DNA from: a virus
Length of the DNA stretch: 64,000 nt
Direction: 5' to 3' (one strand)
IMG/VR virus record: IMGVR_UViG_3300035670_000150
Span: 1-64,000 of that record
The notes under the pieces are model-generated. The model did not search any database, had not been told where the DNA came from, and saw nothing but the letters and a program-made list of their open reading frames with translations. This document shows positions 1 through 8,500 of this stretch, in pieces; within the stretch, counting starts at the first letter, position 1, and each line of letters starts with the position of its first letter. Made by a program: the position numbers and the translations under genes.

Positions 1-2507
1 GTACAGGAGCTGCTTATGGTGTAGCAACAACTGCGGTCAACGGTTTTATGTCTGCTGCGGATAAAACTAAACTAGATAGTGTTGCTTCAGGGGCTAATAA
101 TTACACCTTACCTACTGCAACTTCGAGTGCTATTGGTGGGGTTAAAGTAAGTGCTACTGCCCAAACAGTAGCTGCTAATGCTGTGTCAGCTACTGCAAGT
201 AGAAGCTATTCAATACAGTTGGATGCTTCTGGTAACGCTGTAGTAAACGTACCTTGGGTGGATACGAATACTGTGTATACTCATCCAACCTCGGATGGCA
301 GCTTGCATGTTCCTGCTACTGGTACAGTAAGCAATGGTAAAGTACTTAAAGCAGGTGCCACTGCTGGTAGTATGTCTTGGGGGAGTTTAACTGCTGCTGA
401 AGTAGGAGCCGCAGCTACTACGCATACCCATGCTTGGAGTGATTTAAGCGGTATTCCTATCTATGCTACTCGATGGCCTACAGTAGCTGAGATTGGAGCT
501 GCTGCCTCTAGCCATACCCACTCTATAGCTAACGTTACTAATCTTCAATCTGAGCTAGATGGAAAACAGCCTATTGATACTACGATGGGGGCAATAGTAG
601 GTGCCAGATACTTAACTGCTGGACAAGGCGTTCTAGGAACCAAAATTAGACTGCCTTTTACTACCAATTCAAGAAAAATGGTATGTTTCACAGTACGGGT
701 ATACCAGTCATATGGGGCGTATGATATTCAATTTAGCGGGTATCTATATGAAACCCCTAATCAGTGGTATTCACCAAGAGCAGTTATGATTGCTGGTAAT
801 GGTGCTATCGCTGTCAGAATGGGAAGAGATACAGATGGCGTTGCTTATGTATGGATTGCAGGAGGCTACTACAGGGGTGTAGCAGTACTTGATATTGTTG
901 GCGGGTATATGCAAGGAGATTGGAATAGTGGTTGGGATATTACTGAAACAGATACCACCCCTAACTTAGCGTTGGATTCTGTAGTATACCCCCCGTATTC
1001 CCCGCATAATAAACCGACTCCATCTGATATTGGAGCCTTACCAGCAGGTTCAAATGCTGTATCAGCTACTAAATTACAAAGTGCTGTTACTATAAATGGC
1101 GTAGCATTTGATGGTTCTTCAAATATCACTATCACTGCTGCAAACCCTACTACATTAACTCGTGGTACAGGTTTAACAGGAGCCAATTATAATGGTGCTT
1201 CTGCTACTACTTGGGCAGTTGCTTATGGTACTGCTGCGGGTACAGCTTGCCAAGGCAATGACTCAAGATTAAGCGATGCTCGTACTCCGTTGGCTCATAG
1301 TCATGGGGTAGCAGATGTTACTGGGTTGCAAGGGCTACTAGATAGTAAATATAGTTCAGGCAATACCAATATAGGTACAGGGGCTTCCAATTATGCAGCA
1401 GGAAACCACTTGCATACTGGTGTATATGCCCCTGCTGCACATACCCATGATTATGCACCTTCAGTGTCCGGTACTTTATTAGGTAATGACTCTACAGTCG
1501 CTTACGGAAGACAAGGTCTGCAGGTGTCTAACTTCAACGGAGTAGGCGGTACGGGTGCTAACGGTACGCAGCTACCAAACCCTACGAACGATTGGTACCA
1601 CCATATTACGCTGAACCATGCTAACGCAGGTGGTTATTACGTGGATATCGCAGCTTGCTTCCACTCAGATATTCTTGCATTTAGAAGAGTGTCTAATGGA
1701 GCAAACTCTGGCTGGATGACTATCTACCACACTGGTAACAAGCCTACCGCCGCAGATGTAGGTGCTGCTCCAACGAACCATACTCATAGCTATGCACCTC
1801 TGACAGGTGCGGGAACAAGCGGTACATGGCCTATCAGTGTTACAGGTTCTAGTGCTTCTACAACGGGGAACGCCGCTACTGCAACTGTATTGCAGACTGC
1901 TAGAACTATCAACGGGGTTAGCTTCAACGGAAGTGCTAACATTACTATTACTGCTGCTGCAAATGGAGGTACATCTGCTGCATGTTCTGGTAACTCTGCT
2001 ACAGCTACGCTAGCTTCTACAGTCGTAGTGAATGGTAGTGCAGATAATAATTTCTACGATATGTTATGGAGAAGTGGGAATACGGTTTATGCAGCAAACT
2101 CCAGTAAAGCTACGCTTAACCCTGCTACAGGTGATATGCGTTTAGGAGGGCATGTATCCTTTGCCTACACCTCAGATGAAAATCTGAAGTCAGGTATTCG
2201 TGAAATTGATAGTCCACTTGCTAAAGTGTGCTGTCTACGCACTGCAACCTACATGAAAAGGAGTATTCTTGAGGGTGAAGATGGCAAGTTTACCTACACC
2301 CCTGAAACTGGATTCATTGCTCAGGATTTAGAGAAGGTTATTCCTGACCTTATCCAAAACAATGACCATGGTTATAAGACCATTAAAGGGGGTGGATTTG
2401 AAATTGAAGCTCTCTTGGCTGGGGCAATCAAGGAACTTAAAAAGCAGCATGACGAAGAGATTGCTGCATTGAAAGAACAGATTGCCGCACTGATGAAGCT
2501 GATTTAA
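1..2507 (+). CDS. Tail fibre protein with C-terminal S74 chaperone, 5' end outside window
   Basis: The reading frame is open to the window edge, and residues before the first in-window ATG (position 48) read as fibre sequence, so the gene starts upstream. It carries repeated HxH sites followed by small residues (ATTHTHAW, ASSHTHSI, LAHSHGV, AAHTHDY, TNHTHSY). In T4 gp37-like fibres such sites bind metal along the trimer axis. The last 115 residues match the Peptidase_S74 intramolecular chaperone: SDENLKSGI, TGFIAQDLEKV and a final coiled coil. In that family the domain cuts itself off after helping the trimer fold. Probable role: receptor-binding fibre. Unknown: how much is missing at the N-terminus. 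Confidence 0.88.
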   Translation, partial: TGAAYGVATTAVNGFMSAADKTKLDSVASGANNYTLPTATSSAIGGVKVSATAQTVAANAVSATASRSYSIQLDASGNAVVNVPWVDTNTVYTHPTSDGSLHVPATGTVSNGKVLKAGATAGSMSWGSLTAAEVGAAATTHTHAWSDLSGIPIYATRWPTVAEIGAAASSHTHSIANVTNLQSELDGKQPIDTTMGAIVGARYLTAGQGVLGTKIRLPFTTNSRKMVCFTVRVYQSYGAYDIQFSGYLYETPNQWYSPRAVMIAGNGAIAVRMGRDTDGVAYVWIAGGYYRGVAVLDIVGGYMQGDWNSGWDITETDTTPNLALDSVVYPPYSPHNKPTPSDIGALPAGSNAVSATKLQSAVTINGVAFDGSSNITITAANPTTLTRGTGLTGANYNGASATTWAVAYGTAAGTACQGNDSRLSDARTPLAHSHGVADVTGLQGLLDSKYSSGNTNIGTGASNYAAGNHLHTGVYAPAAHTHDYAPSVSGTLLGNDSTVAYGRQGLQVSNFNGVGGTGANGTQLPNPTNDWYHHITLNHANAGGYYVDIAACFHSDILAFRRVSNGANSGWMTIYHTGNKPTAADVGAAPTNHTHSYAPLTGAGTSGTWPISVTGSSASTTGNAATATVLQTARTINGVSFNGSANITITAAANGGTSAACSGNSATATLASTVVVNGSADNNFYDMLWRSGNTVYAANSSKATLNPATGDMRLGGHVSFAYTSDENLKSGIREIDSPLAKVCCLRTATYMKRSILEGEDGKFTYTPETGFIAQDLEKVIPDLIQNNDHGYKTIKGGGFEIEALLAGAIKELKKQHDEEIAALKEQIAALMKLI

Positions 2508-2516
2508 GGGGGCACT

Positions 2517-3071
2517 ATGGCAACTATACCAAGTACGAACTTTACTTCTGCCCAAGTCATTGAAGAGGCGGGCGGGAGTATCAGGTCGTTTAACTCTAAT
2601 GATACCGATGTGCGTACCCTAGCAGGGGTACTCACAGGAAGTTACTCGTCTGCCGATTGGGCAGGTAAATCTTCATTCTCTCCTTTTGTGCCTAATGCAA
2701 TATCATGGACTACAGAAGAAGCGACAAACATGGGAAGATTATCATTCAACTCTGGAGGAACTTATCAGGCTTGGGCATTATTTCCAGCCTACGGTGCAGG
2801 TCAGGGTGCATGGACAAATGTGGCTAATGGTACTCAATTAAAGATTAAAGCAACATTTCCAACTCCTGGGCACACTGATTTTGAAGTTAGGGTTACTAAT
2901 GGAGGAGTTCAAGTTGTTGATCCTATGGTTAGCGGCCAAGAATATACCGTAGCGTTTAATAATAACTTAGTATTTGAATTTTTCTCAACATGGTGGGATG
3001 GCGAACCCCCAGCTGATTTTATTCTTACTATTAATGGTCAACAGTTTAAAGCTACTATTATCTCAGCATGA
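2517..3071 (+). CDS. Unknown protein following the tail fibre (184 aa)
   Basis: Not recognised as a named family. It starts 9 bases after the fibre stop, with a GGGGG run just before the ATG, so it is probably co-transcribed and translationally linked. The N-terminus (FTSAQVIEEAGGS, then NDTDVRTLAGV) resembles short proteins often found behind phage fibre genes. The rest is rich in Thr, Gly and aromatics with no membrane segment, as in a beta-sandwich virion or fibre-accessory protein. A virion role is inferred from position only. Confidence 0.72.
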   Translation: MATIPSTNFTSAQVIEEAGGSIRSFNSNDTDVRTLAGVLTGSYSSADWAGKSSFSPFVPNAISWTTEEATNMGRLSFNSGGTYQAWALFPAYGAGQGAWTNVANGTQLKIKATFPTPGHTDFEVRVTNGGVQVVDPMVSGQEYTVAFNNNLVFEFFSTWWDGEPPADFILTINGQQFKATIISA

Positions 3072-3080
3072 GGTTAAATT

Positions 3081-3422
3081 ATGAAAACAATTAAGGTGCG
3101 CTGTATTAAAGGATTCTCTGGATTCTTTATTAACTTATTTGCACTACTGTTCAGCGGGATTTCATGGGGACATCTAGCTGGATGGGCAAGTGCTTGGAAC
3201 ACTATCTATATCCGTAAGGATAAGATTGGTGATACTAAGCTTATTGCACATGAACTCTGCCATATTCACCAGATGAATACTCATGGCAAGTTTAAGTTTA
3301 TGCTGCTGTATGCTATTGAGCAATGTAAGGTAGGGTATCGAAATAATAAGTATGAAGTGGAAGCTCGGGCAGCAAGATTGCAAAACTTCCTTGGTATTTA
3401 CAAGGTTGAAGGCTATTTGTAA
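3081..3422 (+). CDS. Small HExxH protein, possible zinc metallopeptidase
   Basis: 113 residues. Residues 1-35 hold a hydrophobic stretch (FFINLFALLFSGISW). The centre has LIAHELCHIHQM, an HExxH zinc-metallopeptidase signature, followed by a conserved-looking acidic site, YEVEARAAR, about 35 residues later that could supply the third ligand. GAGGTTAAATT precedes the ATG. A rho-independent terminator follows, so this gene closes the fibre transcript just before the lysis cassette. A role in cell-wall or envelope breakdown is possible but not shown; it is too short for a typical secreted protease. Confidence 0.7.
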   Translation: MKTIKVRCIKGFSGFFINLFALLFSGISWGHLAGWASAWNTIYIRKDKIGDTKLIAHELCHIHQMNTHGKFKFMLLYAIEQCKVGYRNNKYEVEARAARLQNFLGIYKVEGYL

Positions 3423-3454
3423 TTATTGATTTAAATCAAAGTTCGAAGAATAAG

Positions 3455-3482
3455 GGCACATTAAATAATGTGCCTTTTCTTT
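3455..3482 (+). terminator. Rho-independent terminator after the fibre genes
   Basis: A 9-bp stem GGCACATTA / TAATGTGCC with a 2-base loop is followed by TTTTCTTT. It lies 32 bases after the HExxH gene and separates it from the lysis genes. A second hairpin (ACTCACT / AGTGAGT, 3483-3501) follows directly. Confidence 0.85.
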
Positions 3483-3587
3483 ACTCACTCACAAAGTGAG
3501 TGTTTACATTTTATACTTTTTGGTTATCTGATAATCTTAGTCTGTTTGCAGTATACTCAACATTTTTAACCAAGATGAGGTGATACC

Positions 3588-4040
3588 ATGCCATACAAAG
3601 CCAAGTATTTTTCAGCGTTTGAATTAGTACCTAAAAGCTTGTTTGATTTACGAGGGGAGAAAGCAATTGAGCTGTTAGATAAGGAACTGTTAATTGCCCT
3701 CGATTATGTGCGAGAGTGTCTTGGTAAGGTCACGGTGAACAATTGGAAGTCAGGGGGTAAGTTTCAATTCAGGGGTATCCGTACTGCGGAATCCTCAGAC
3801 TACTCTGTCACTTCTCAGCACGCTTATGGCAAAGCAGTTGATTTTGATGTGGAAGGCATGACTGCTGAAGAAGTGAACCAATGGCTAATCGACAACAGGG
3901 AAGCAACGGAATTAAGAGCTATTAGCTTTATTGAAATGGGAATGAGTTGGGTGCATATGGATACACGGCCTGACGATAAAAATAACCTAACTTGTTGGTG
4001 GACAGATGGAAGAACAAAAGTCTTTAGCCGTTCGGTTTAA
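3588..4040 (+). CDS. Endolysin, M15-family L,D/D,D-peptidase type
   Basis: Cuts peptide cross-bridges of peptidoglycan at lysis. The 150-residue length and the zinc-site pattern fit Peptidase_M15: SQHAYGKAVDFD gives His78 and Asp85, and WVHMDTRP gives His123. There is no signal peptide or membrane segment, so export would depend on the holin-like product of the next gene, which overlaps this one by 35 bases. A strong ribosome site (GATGAGGTGATACC) fixes the start. It is the first gene of the lysis cassette, behind a terminator, so it probably has its own promoter in 3483-3587. Confidence 0.88.
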   Translation: MPYKAKYFSAFELVPKSLFDLRGEKAIELLDKELLIALDYVRECLGKVTVNNWKSGGKFQFRGIRTAESSDYSVTSQHAYGKAVDFDVEGMTAEEVNQWLIDNREATELRAISFIEMGMSWVHMDTRPDDKNNLTCWWTDGRTKVFSRSV

Positions 4041-4230
4041 CGAGTGGAGAGTATTTCCAAGACTGTTTTCCTTGCTTTTTGGAATGCTCCTTTATGATAC
4101 TTCAGTTTGGTTCATGGGATTGTCAGACCCTAATACACAGCAAGCATCCTTTGCAGCTTCGATGGTAACAGCAGCAGCAGGATTCTTTAAGTTCTACGTG
4201 GATTCAGGCAAAGCTCCCAAGGATGAGTGA
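4006..4230 (+). CDS. Holin-like small membrane protein
   Basis: 74 residues with two hydrophobic segments (about residues 17-36, LFSLLFGMLLYDTSVWF, and 46-63, ASFAASMVTAAAGFFKFYV) and short charged ends. The size and layout fit a class II type holin. It sits between endolysin and spanins, where holins are usual. It overlaps the endolysin 3' end by 35 bases in another frame, suggesting coupled translation. Sequence alone does not separate a holin from an antiholin. Confidence 0.75.
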   Translation: MEEQKSLAVRFNEWRVFPRLFSLLFGMLLYDTSVWFMGLSDPNTQQASFAASMVTAAAGFFKFYVDSGKAPKDE

Positions 4231-4237
4231 GGGATAA

Positions 4238-4627
4238 ATGCTAAGTAAGTTATTAACTACCGAAGTAAAAATAGCCCTATCTTTGGTTTTGGCTATTCTA
4301 GTCATTGTATGGGTGAGCAAGCTTGAAAGGGATGCGTATACCAGTGGCTATAACAAGGCCATTGAAGAGTTTGCAGAAAAAGCCTTAGTGCAGCTCCAAG
4401 AAAAGGAAACCAAAAGGGCACAAGCAGAGAAAGAGCTTCTTCAGGTCAATGTAGCATTAGAGACTGAGAAAGCTAAAAAGAAACAGGTTATCAAAGAGGT
4501 AACAAGAGATGTTATTCAATATGTTCAAGTTCCTGACCGTACTCAGTGTAAGTTTGATGCTGATTGGTTGCGTATCAGGGAATCAGCAATCTTCATTGCT
4601 GACCCCAGAAGCCCACCTACTCGTTGA
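4238..4627 (+). CDS. Inner-membrane spanin (Rz-like)
   Basis: 129 residues. One N-terminal transmembrane helix (about 11-27, ALSLVLAILVIVWV) is followed by a long charged coiled coil (about 45-95), the normal layout of an i-spanin. Spanins join the inner and outer membranes and finish lysis of Gram-negative hosts. GAGGGATAA precedes the ATG. Its 3' part contains the whole 5' part of the o-spanin gene in another frame, the classical embedded Rz/Rz1 arrangement. Confidence 0.87.
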   Translation: MLSKLLTTEVKIALSLVLAILVIVWVSKLERDAYTSGYNKAIEEFAEKALVQLQEKETKRAQAEKELLQVNVALETEKAKKKQVIKEVTRDVIQYVQVPDRTQCKFDADWLRIRESAIFIADPRSPPTR

Positions 4628-4772
4628 GCCTTGCGTACTAACAAAAGAGCCAGTAACCACAAGTGATGAGGTACTGGCTCAGGATGTTATTAACTGGCAA
4701 TGCGCTGGTGACTGGTTAGATTCCTTACGTGGTTGGCAGGAGTGGTATAAGAGACAGGTTAACCTATTCTAA
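4509..4772 (+). CDS. Outer-membrane lipoprotein spanin (Rz1-like)
   Basis: 87 residues with a signal peptide and lipobox ending LMLIGC, giving lipidated Cys21. The gene starts inside the i-spanin gene (119 bases shared) after AGAGGTAACAAGAG. The mature part is short, with further cysteines and no second membrane segment, as expected for an o-spanin, although it is less proline-rich than lambda Rz1. It meets the opposite-strand gene 4759-5154 tail to tail with a 14-base overlap. Confidence 0.85.
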   Translation: MLFNMFKFLTVLSVSLMLIGCVSGNQQSSLLTPEAHLLVEPCVLTKEPVTTSDEVLAQDVINWQCAGDWLDSLRGWQEWYKRQVNLF

Positions 4773-5154
4773 AACTGCCTATCTGTACTTTAAGAGAATT
4801 GATGTCTTGTGATAAAGCTTCAATTCTCTTTTCTAATTTTGCTCTATCCTCTTGTTCATACGCCCTTACTGCTTGCATAGCTGATAAGATACTATTCAGT
4901 TGGATAATGGATTCGTTAAGTTTGTCTAGATTGATAGATTTGCTCGCTTCTTCCCTGTCGAGTCTCTCAACAATAGGCACATACTTACTGATAGTGGCTT
5001 TTTGTCTCGCTTCAATTTCAACTACTCTAGCGTAGGTTGAAGCTGAAGTATAAACGAACCCACCTACAGCGAAAGCAGCGGCTAAAAGTTGGAGCCAACT
5101 AAGCGTGAACTTTTCAATGGTAATTCCTTGAGTTGTCATACGTATGTATTCCAT
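4759..5154 (-). CDS. Single-pass membrane protein with coiled coil (131 aa)
   Basis: The only minus-strand gene inside the late block. One transmembrane helix (about residues 19-39, WLQLLAAAFAVGGFVYTSA) is followed by some 85 residues of heptad-like charged sequence (VEIEARQKATISKY, LEKRIEALSQDINSLK). GGGGCTATT precedes the chosen ATG. A second in-frame ATG lies five codons on. No family was recognised. It has its own transcript, divergent from the fibre gene at 5269. Possible roles include lysis timing or superinfection control, both guesses from topology. Confidence 0.72.
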   Translation of the reverse strand: MEYIRMTTQGITIEKFTLSWLQLLAAAFAVGGFVYTSASTYARVVEIEARQKATISKYVPIVERLDREEASKSINLDKLNESIIQLNSILSAMQAVRAYEQEDRAKLEKRIEALSQDINSLKVQIGSFRIG

Positions 5155-5268
5155 AATAGCCCCAATTGCAGTGATAGTTTACAGTTACGAGTAAAAGTTA
5201 ACAAATACTTATACTAAGATATTGGCACATTATCACACCATTTAGCTACCCATAAACTAGGAATTATC
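5155..5268. promoter_or_regulatory. Divergent intergenic region, probable promoters
   Basis: 114 AT-rich bases lie between two divergent genes, so start signals for both directions should be here. TATACT at about 5210 is the best -10-like hexamer on the + strand, but no well-placed -35 is convincing. N4 late genes use host sigma70-type promoters, so a weak match is not unexpected. Confidence 0.4.
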
Positions 5269-5562
5269 ATGGCTATTACTATCGAAGACACACTACGTTA
5301 TCCAGATTATTCCCCCATGCTAGATACTGTTATAAATATCACCACCTTAGAGTCTACCGAGGTAATTAAAGGTTCCTCTTTGAAGATAAAAACTAATCCT
5401 AGTGGGGCTTTCTCTTCTCAGTTATGCACGGGCAAATTTGCTATTGAAATTAAACCTTGCTCGGGAGTGCGTTATGCAGAGTTTGTGGTCGAAGTTACAG
5501 GTGCCACACCTTCTCCTATCACGCTCATTGACCTTATCAATAACCACTCTGTAACGGTTTAA
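5269..5562 (+). CDS. Small fibre-domain protein, paralogue of the next gene's N-terminus
   Basis: 97 residues. It can be laid over the first 95 residues of the protein at 5578: each has an N-terminal strand, then a short core (VINITTLE in one, VIRVTSLS in the other), an IKG site, a G-x-Y/F strand and a closing L-x-x-L-I/M. The fold is likely a small beta-sandwich of the carboxypeptidase-regulatory or transthyretin type that often opens fibre proteins. AGGAATTATC precedes the ATG. It probably forms part of the fibre base or a copy-number partner. Confidence 0.75.
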   Translation: MAITIEDTLRYPDYSPMLDTVINITTLESTEVIKGSSLKIKTNPSGAFSSQLCTGKFAIEIKPCSGVRYAEFVVEVTGATPSPITLIDLINNHSVTV

Positions 5563-5577
5563 TATTCGGGGTATTTA

Positions 5578-8500
5578 ATGGCTACTACTATCACAGGGAT
5601 TCTAAAACCCTTCGGTATTCCCATAGCTAATGCGGTTATTAGGGTGACTAGCCTTAGTAACGATGGCACTATCAAAGGGGTGTACCTTACTCGATGCACT
5701 AACGAGAATGGTGAGTATAACTTCCATCTCGAAAATGGTGTCTACTCGTTAGAGTACAGACAGCTAAAGGTAATGGTGCCAGTGGGTAACGTCTATATTA
5801 GTGACAATACCCCTCCTGTACTCACACTTGAGGAGCTGATGAATACTAGCTCCTTGGTTCCAGTACCTGATTTGCCAACCACGGATGCTGATTGGGATGC
5901 TCTATTGAATGAGCACAATTCCAATGCAGAAAAGAGCATTGATATTAACCAAGCTACTTCAGGGGATGCAGCTTCTATCGACTACGAGGAAGCTTCGAGT
6001 ACTGCTAATTCATTTTTAGGTCGGGCAGTGGATACGGTATCTACCCCTATCGGTAAATCCACTAAGCAGGTTATAGAGTTCTCCAAAGGCTCTAATGCCT
6101 TGGCTAAAGAGGTAGATACCCTTACAGCTAAAGAAGCCGTTATGGAGTCATCCAAGGCCATTTATGCGGATGCTAATTACACCTTCGATATTAAGAGCAC
6201 CCTGCACCTTCCTGATTTGGAATTGGTAGACCGTTTCCAGAAAGTGAAGGAACTTAGTTCCTATTCAGTTAAAGACCATGAACGCATAGCTTTTGTGAAT
6301 AGCTTCCTTGAAAAGCAGCGTACCGCTACAACTGACTTAACAGGCAAGGTAACTAAGCTATCTGAGAGCCGTGGTGACTCTGTAACGGATAATTTCGTAG
6401 AAGCCTCAGTAACCACATCAAGAAATATAGAAACCTCTTACCGTGATTCTGAGGGCGTTCTAGTGAATGCTCCTAGAATCCTCGAAGAAACCTCCACTTT
6501 GGTTGATGGTGGCACTAACCACTCCAAGATTACCCAAGGGTATGAGCAGCGTATTACCAAGGATGATGAATCACTTACACGGTGGTATCAAAAGGTCACT
6601 ACCTATTTAAAGGAAGGGCTTGATGAGATAACCAACAATGGCTTTACCTCTTTACGTAAGTTCATCTATGACAAATTGCAATTTGGTGATGTGCTGTTTG
6701 TGGATAACGTTAAAAAAGAGGTCAAAGTACAGGGTAAGTTAATTATTGAAAACAGGGAAGATTTTACAGGGGATACTATTTTTGAAGTATTCCAATACTC
6801 TGTTGATGGCGTGACTTTATGGCATGACATATTTGCCATAGAAGACAGATGGCGTAGGCATAACACCTCAGTTAATGGCTATGTTGACCCTTCAAAATGG
6901 TCTGCTCCTTACTTGCTTCAAGCGGAGGATGGGCATGAAGGGGATACTCTGTATATTCAATACCGCTACTCTGCCAATATGGTTAACTGGCACGCTACTT
7001 TTGTGGATGGGGATATTTGGAGACAGGAGCGTATCATTGAAAACGGATACCCCATTACAGAATGGTCTACCCCTGCAAGAATCATTGGTGCTGATGGAGT
7101 GCCCGGGGATACGGTAACTATTGAATACCAGTACTCAATTGATGGTTTAGAGCCTTGGCATAATAACTTCAGTACGGGAGACCACTACAGGCGTGAAAGG
7201 TTAATCACCAATGGTGTTGCAGGTGCTTGGTCACAGCCTGCTAAGTTGGTTCCTGAAAAGGATGTGGATTACACCGATGGTAAGGATGGTAAGGATGGTA
7301 TCAATGGTGCCAAGTCCATCATCCTCCACCTGTACAAACGAGGTGATACAGCAGGTTCGATGGTTAGTACTGTATGTACATACAACTTTACAACCAAAAC
7401 GCTTACTGGGTTTAACAATGGATGGAGTCCTACAGTACCTTCGGGTAACGGTGCCATTTGGTTAACCGTAGCCACTGCCAGCTCTATTGGGGAAACAGAT
7501 ACTGTTGCTGCTAATGAATGGGCTACTCCTATCAAGTTTAGTGATGGGGGTAAAGGCGTTGCTGGCGTAGTAAACGAATATGGCTTATCTGCTTCAGCAA
7601 TGACTGAGCCTGCTAACTGGACTACTTCAGTACCTTCTGCTACGAAAGCTATGCCCTACCTATGGAACAGGGAAATCGTTACCTACAGTGATGGTGCTTC
7701 TGTTACAACTCCTTCGGCCATCATTGGGATGTTCTCAGAGGATGGTAGAGGTATTGCCAGTGTAACCGAATACTATTTGGCTTCTGCTTCAAGCAGTGGA
7801 GTTACCACGGCAACAACGGGGTGGACTACCACTATTCAGCATACCTCAGCAACTAAACGGTTTCTTTGGAACTATGAGGTAATTGCTTACACCGATGGCA
7901 CAACCAGTACTACAACCCCTGTTATTATTGGTACTCAGGGTGTTGATGGTAATGGGGTAGCAGGTATTGTGAACTATTACTTAATCAGTGACTTGAATTC
8001 AGGGGTTACTGTAGGTACTGCTGGATGGGCAACCAGTGTTCCTATCCCAACTAAAGCAAAGCCTTACTTATGGAACTACGAGAAAGTTACCTATAGTAAT
8101 GGGGCTATCGACAATACTCCTCCTGCATTGATTGGTACTTACAGTGAAGATGGTGTGAGTATTACAGGGGTTATTGAGTATTATCAAGTGGGTACATCTA
8201 GCAGTGTACCTCCTGCTAACCAAGCCTCTTGGCCTACTACTGCACCACTTACTACTCCTACGAATAAGTACCTTTGGAACTATGAAAAGATTACTTATAG
8301 CAACGGTACTTCTACTTCCACTGCTCCCGTGGTTGTTGGTGTGCATGGGGAAAAGGGTGATACAGGTGTAGGGATTAATTCAGTAGTGAATGAGTATGGT
8401 TTATCGGCCTCTGCTGGGACTGAACCAAGCACTTGGACTGCCACAGTGCCCACAGCAACCAAGGTATTACCTTATCTATGGAACAGGGAAATTGTCACCT

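Noticed and set aside
3483-3587. Clear sigma70 promoter for the lysis genes
   Set aside because: TTTACA and TATACT hexamers exist, but not at a 16-18 base spacing, so no promoter was called.
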